Shown in pieces: positions 16,825 through 19,085 of a DNA stretch of 19,085 nt. Below the pieces are notes generated by a model. It had not been told where the DNA came from and did not search any database. It saw only the letters and a program-made list of their open reading frames with translations. Every line of letters begins with the position of its first letter. The first letter of the stretch is position 1. Origin of the DNA: Berkiella_A sp050252335 (GTDB lineage: Bacteria; Pseudomonadota; Gammaproteobacteria; Berkiellales; Berkiellaceae); NCBI GenBank assembly GCA_050252335.1, contig JBFWLB010000045.1:1-19085 (forward strand). Reading direction: 5' to 3'. The translations under genes and the position numbers were made by a program.

Positions 16825-17697
16825 ATGAGTGTATTAGTTAATAAAGATACCAAAGTCATTTGCCAGGGTTTTACTGGACGTCAAGGAACCTTACATTCTG
16901 AACAAGCAATTGCATATGGTACAAAAATGGTTGGGGGCGTTACCCCAGGCAAAGGTGGCCAAAAGCATTTAGATTTACCTGTATTTAATACAGTGCGTGA
17001 AGCAGTTGAAGCAACAGGCGCAACAGCAAGCGTTATCTACGTTCCTGCGGCTTATTGTAAAGATTCAATTATTGAAGCGGCAGACAGTGGTGTAGAGCTT
17101 ATTGTCTGTATTACAGAAGGTATTCCTGTAATGGATATGCTAGAAGTAACCCATTATCTTAAAGGCTCTGCTTCTCGTTTAATTGGCCCTAACTGCCCTG
17201 GTATTATTACACCAGGTGAATGCAAAATCGGTATTATGCCTGGCCATATTCACAAACCTGGAAACATTGGTATTGTGTCACGTTCAGGTACTTTAACTTA
17301 TGAAGCTGTGAAGCAAACCACTGCCTTAGGTTTGGGGCAAAGTACGTGTATTGGTATTGGGGGTGATCCATTACCTGGTACCAGCTTTATCGATGCCTTA
17401 GCTTTATTTGAGCAAGATCCTAATACTCATGCAATTGTGATGGTTGGTGAAATTGGTGGTTCTGCAGAAGAAGAAGCAGCAGAATTTATTAAGCACAATG
17501 TTACTAAGCCAATTGTTTCTTACATTGCCGGTGTTACTGCACCTAAAGGTAAACGTATGGGACATGCGGGTGCAATTATTGCAGGTGGCAAAGGTACTGC
17601 TGATGAGAAATTTGCTGCTTTAGAGAAAGCCGGTGTTAGAACGGTTCGCTCTCCTGCTGATATTGGCACAGGCATTCAAGCTGCTATGCAGAAATAA
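16825..17697 (+). CDS. sucD: Succinyl-CoA synthetase alpha subunit
   Basis: The alpha subunit carries the phosphohistidine intermediate and the CoA site. It has 290 residues. The Rossmann-type CoA-binding start GFTGRQGTLHS is at 15-25, GPNCPGII at 121-128, SRSGTLTYE at 152-160, and the active-site His247 sits in RMGHAGAIIAGGKGT. The ATG is two bases from the sucC stop, and its ribosome site (TAGGGG) lies inside the end of sucC. It is the last gene of the plus-strand TCA block, with a strong terminator after it. Confidence 0.99.
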   Translation: MSVLVNKDTKVICQGFTGRQGTLHSEQAIAYGTKMVGGVTPGKGGQKHLDLPVFNTVREAVEATGATASVIYVPAAYCKDSIIEAADSGVELIVCITEGIPVMDMLEVTHYLKGSASRLIGPNCPGIITPGECKIGIMPGHIHKPGNIGIVSRSGTLTYEAVKQTTALGLGQSTCIGIGGDPLPGTSFIDALALFEQDPNTHAIVMVGEIGGSAEEEAAEFIKHNVTKPIVSYIAGVTAPKGKRMGHAGAIIAGGKGTADEKFAALEKAGVRTVRSPADIGTGIQAAMQK

Positions 17698-17722
17698 AAA
17701 AATAGCTTTTGAACTGCTACAA

Positions 17723-17761
17723 AAAAGCTCCCTTCTCTTATTTCTCGAGAAGGGAGCTTTT
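17723..17761. terminator. Bidirectional terminator after sucD
   Basis: A perfect 15-bp stem (AAAAGCTCCCTTCTC, 17723-17737, with its complement at 17747-17761) has a 9-nt loop. A-tracts on the left and a T-tract on the right allow it to work on both strands. It lies between sucD and the convergent repeat-protein gene ending at 17789. Confidence 0.9.
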
Positions 17762-17788
17762 CTACTCAGATAAACTTACACATCCTGC

Positions 17789-19085
17789 CTATCTACCAAA
17801 AAGAGAATCAAGTCCGCTATGAATGCTATTTAAGGTTTCTGTTATGGCATCATGTGCCTGTGTTAAACCAACACTCTCAAACAAGGGCGCTGTACTTGCA
17901 GCAATATGAGTAGGTTCTACACTATTTTCGAGCAGACTAACCGCGGCTGTAACAGTTATAGCAGCAACATCTGGACAATGGTCAGTGTTCATATTATCTA
18001 AAGCAGTTGTAATACTGGCATTAATGCCTAGATCACTTACTGAAATGCTTTCTGGTATTTTGACTTCGCTTGCATCTTTGATGAAATCAGCAATATCTTG
18101 TGTTCCATTCTTTAAGATGGTTTCAAGATTTTTGTTTGCTGTAGTTATAATATCATCACCAAATCCACCTAATAAGGTTATCAGTGATCCAGTATTACTT
18201 GTTTCATTGCATTCAGAAGGGCTTTCTTCAGACGCATTGTTGCTAAGTATATTTGCGTTAACGTCTACATTAGCAGCAATGTTATCGACTGTCTGAAGAA
18301 TACCTGTCACAAGGCTGGTACCCACATTCGCAACTACATCTAAATCTACTAAGCTGTTTGTTGTGGGGTGATTTGTATTTGGATAATCTTCGCTGTCAGG
18401 ATAGCATGCTTCAGTATTGCTGCTGAGTATATCAGCCTTAATATCAACATTAGCAGCAATATTATCAACTGCGTGCAGAATACCTGTCACAAACCCTGTG
18501 TCCACATTGGCAGCTACATCTAAATCTACTAAGCTGTTTGTCGTTGTAGGATTGTTGTTTGGATAATCTTCACTGTCAGGGTAGCATGCTTCAGAAGTGC
18601 TGTTGTTGAGTATATCTGCCTTAATTTCAACGTTGGCAGCAATATTATCAACTGCGTGAAGAATGCCTGTCACAAGCCCTGTGCCCACATTGGCAGCTAC
18701 ATCTAAATCTACTAAATTGTTTGTGGTTGTAGGATTGTTGTTTGGATAATCTTCACTGTCAGGGTAGCATGCTTCAGAAGTGCTGTTGCTGAGTATATCA
18801 GCATTAATTTCAATATTGGCAGCAACATCATCTACTGAATGAAGCACATCTGTCAAAATATTTGTGCTTATATCAGATACAACACTTAATCCTAATAAAT
18901 TGCCTATTGAATATGGATTGCTGTCATCTTCAGAGTCACAAGAGTCAGAGTAGGCATCAGCTAATATAGCTGCATTAACCTCTATATTAGCAGCAATATT
19001 ATCGACTGTATGAAGAATACCTGTCACAAGCCCTGTGCCCACATTGGCAGCTACATCTAAATCTACTAAATTGTTTGTGGTTGTA
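17789..19085 (-). CDS. Tandem-repeat acidic protein of unknown family (5' end outside window)
   Basis: I do not recognise this protein. The frame stays open past the GTG at 19042 to the right edge, coding T-T-T-N-N-L-V-D-L-D-V-A-A-N-V, which is repeat sequence, so the gene is 5'-partial. Residues are counted from 19042. Complete repeats are R2 (48-108, 61 aa), R3 (109-169, 61), R4 (170-229, 60) and R5 (230-285, 56, divergent end); R1 is partial. Each repeat begins (N/S)LVDLDVAANVGTGLVTGIL, continues with a likely helix (VDNIAANVEIKADIL), then an acidic, Asn/Pro/Thr-rich linker with one Cys (EACYPDSEDYP). Repeats have almost no Lys or Arg. The C-terminal ~132 residues are unique and probably helical, ending in SLFGR. 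No membrane anchor is visible in the part present; the N-terminus, where a signal peptide would be, is missing. A surface or secreted protein is a guess from composition. Confidence 0.8.
   Translation of the reverse strand, partial: TTTNNLVDLDVAANVGTGLVTGILHTVDNIAANIEVNAAILADAYSDSCDSEDDSNPYSIGNLLGLSVVSDISTNILTDVLHSVDDVAANIEINADILSNSTSEACYPDSEDYPNNNPTTTNNLVDLDVAANVGTGLVTGILHAVDNIAANVEIKADILNNSTSEACYPDSEDYPNNNPTTTNSLVDLDVAANVDTGFVTGILHAVDNIAANVDIKADILSSNTEACYPDSEDYPNTNHPTTNSLVDLDVVANVGTSLVTGILQTVDNIAANVDVNANILSNNASEESPSECNETSNTGSLITLLGGFGDDIITTANKNLETILKNGTQDIADFIKDASEVKIPESISVSDLGINASITTALDNMNTDHCPDVAAITVTAAVSLLENSVEPTHIAASTAPLFESVGLTQAHDAITETLNSIHSGLDSLFGR
18188..19085 (-). repeat. Intragenic ~183-bp tandem repeat array
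   Basis: Units on the minus strand span 18719-18901 (183 bp), 18536-18718 (183), 18356-18535 (180) and 18188-18355 (168), with a partial or variant unit from 18902 to the edge. DNA identity is patchy: the linker halves of the first two complete units are nearly the same, and 19020-19085 is identical to 18666-18731 although they are not in adjacent units. Confidence 0.9.

Noticed and set aside
19040..19042. GTG as the start codon of the rightmost gene
   Set aside because: Upstream codons to the window edge continue the same repeat (LVDLDVAANV), so this GTG is an internal Val codon.
18188..19085. CRISPR array
   Set aside because: The repeats are ~183 bp, coding, in frame and contiguous without unique spacers.

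Overview
The window looks like a piece of chromosome from an AT-rich, probably host-associated gammaproteobacterium of the Legionella/Coxiella/Berkiella kind. Two things suggest this. The TCA genes are clustered as gltA (divergent) - sdhCDAB - sucABCD, an order I associate with Coxiella and its relatives. The cluster is flanked by large proteins with eukaryote-like features: a DUF3638/helicase-like giant protein, and an ankyrin-like repeat protein ending in a CaaX prenylation box. The lineage is inferred; there is no rRNA or other marker gene here.

Left part (1-6064). A reading frame open to the left edge encodes the last ~1,218 residues of a very large protein. Its first ~245 visible residues carry the helicase-C-like signature of the DUF3638/DUF3645 family, followed by a Gln-rich linker and a long helical region. 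It ends at a clear terminator (3666-3697). A promoter then leads into a 724-aa gene with eight long ankyrin-like repeats, a C-terminal coiled coil and the C-terminus Cys-Thr-Ile-Leu. A bidirectional terminator separates it from the convergent gltA.

Central part (6143-17697). gltA lies on the minus strand. A 559-bp gene-free region follows, holding repeats, hairpins and promoter-like elements, and then nine plus-strand genes: sdhC, sdhD, sdhA, sdhB, sucA, sucB, sucC, sucD in tight sub-operons (sdhCDAB and sucABCD), split by a 280-bp structured gap with a probable second promoter. Together they encode citrate synthase, the E1 and E2 of 2-oxoglutarate dehydrogenase, succinyl-CoA synthetase and succinate dehydrogenase (complex II). 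This covers entry of acetyl-CoA into the cycle and the steps from 2-oxoglutarate to fumarate. The E3 subunit (lpd), aconitase and isocitrate dehydrogenase are not here. A strong bidirectional terminator closes the operon.

Right part (17789-19085). A minus-strand gene, open to the right edge, is built of ~61-aa acidic, Asn/Asp/Ala-rich, one-Cys tandem repeats with a unique ~132-aa C-terminal tail. I do not recognise the family. Near-identical DNA between non-adjacent repeats points to recent recombination in the array.

The most interesting candidates are the CaaX-ended ankyrin-like protein, the DUF3638-type giant and the Cys-containing repeat protein, all next to an otherwise conventional TCA cluster.
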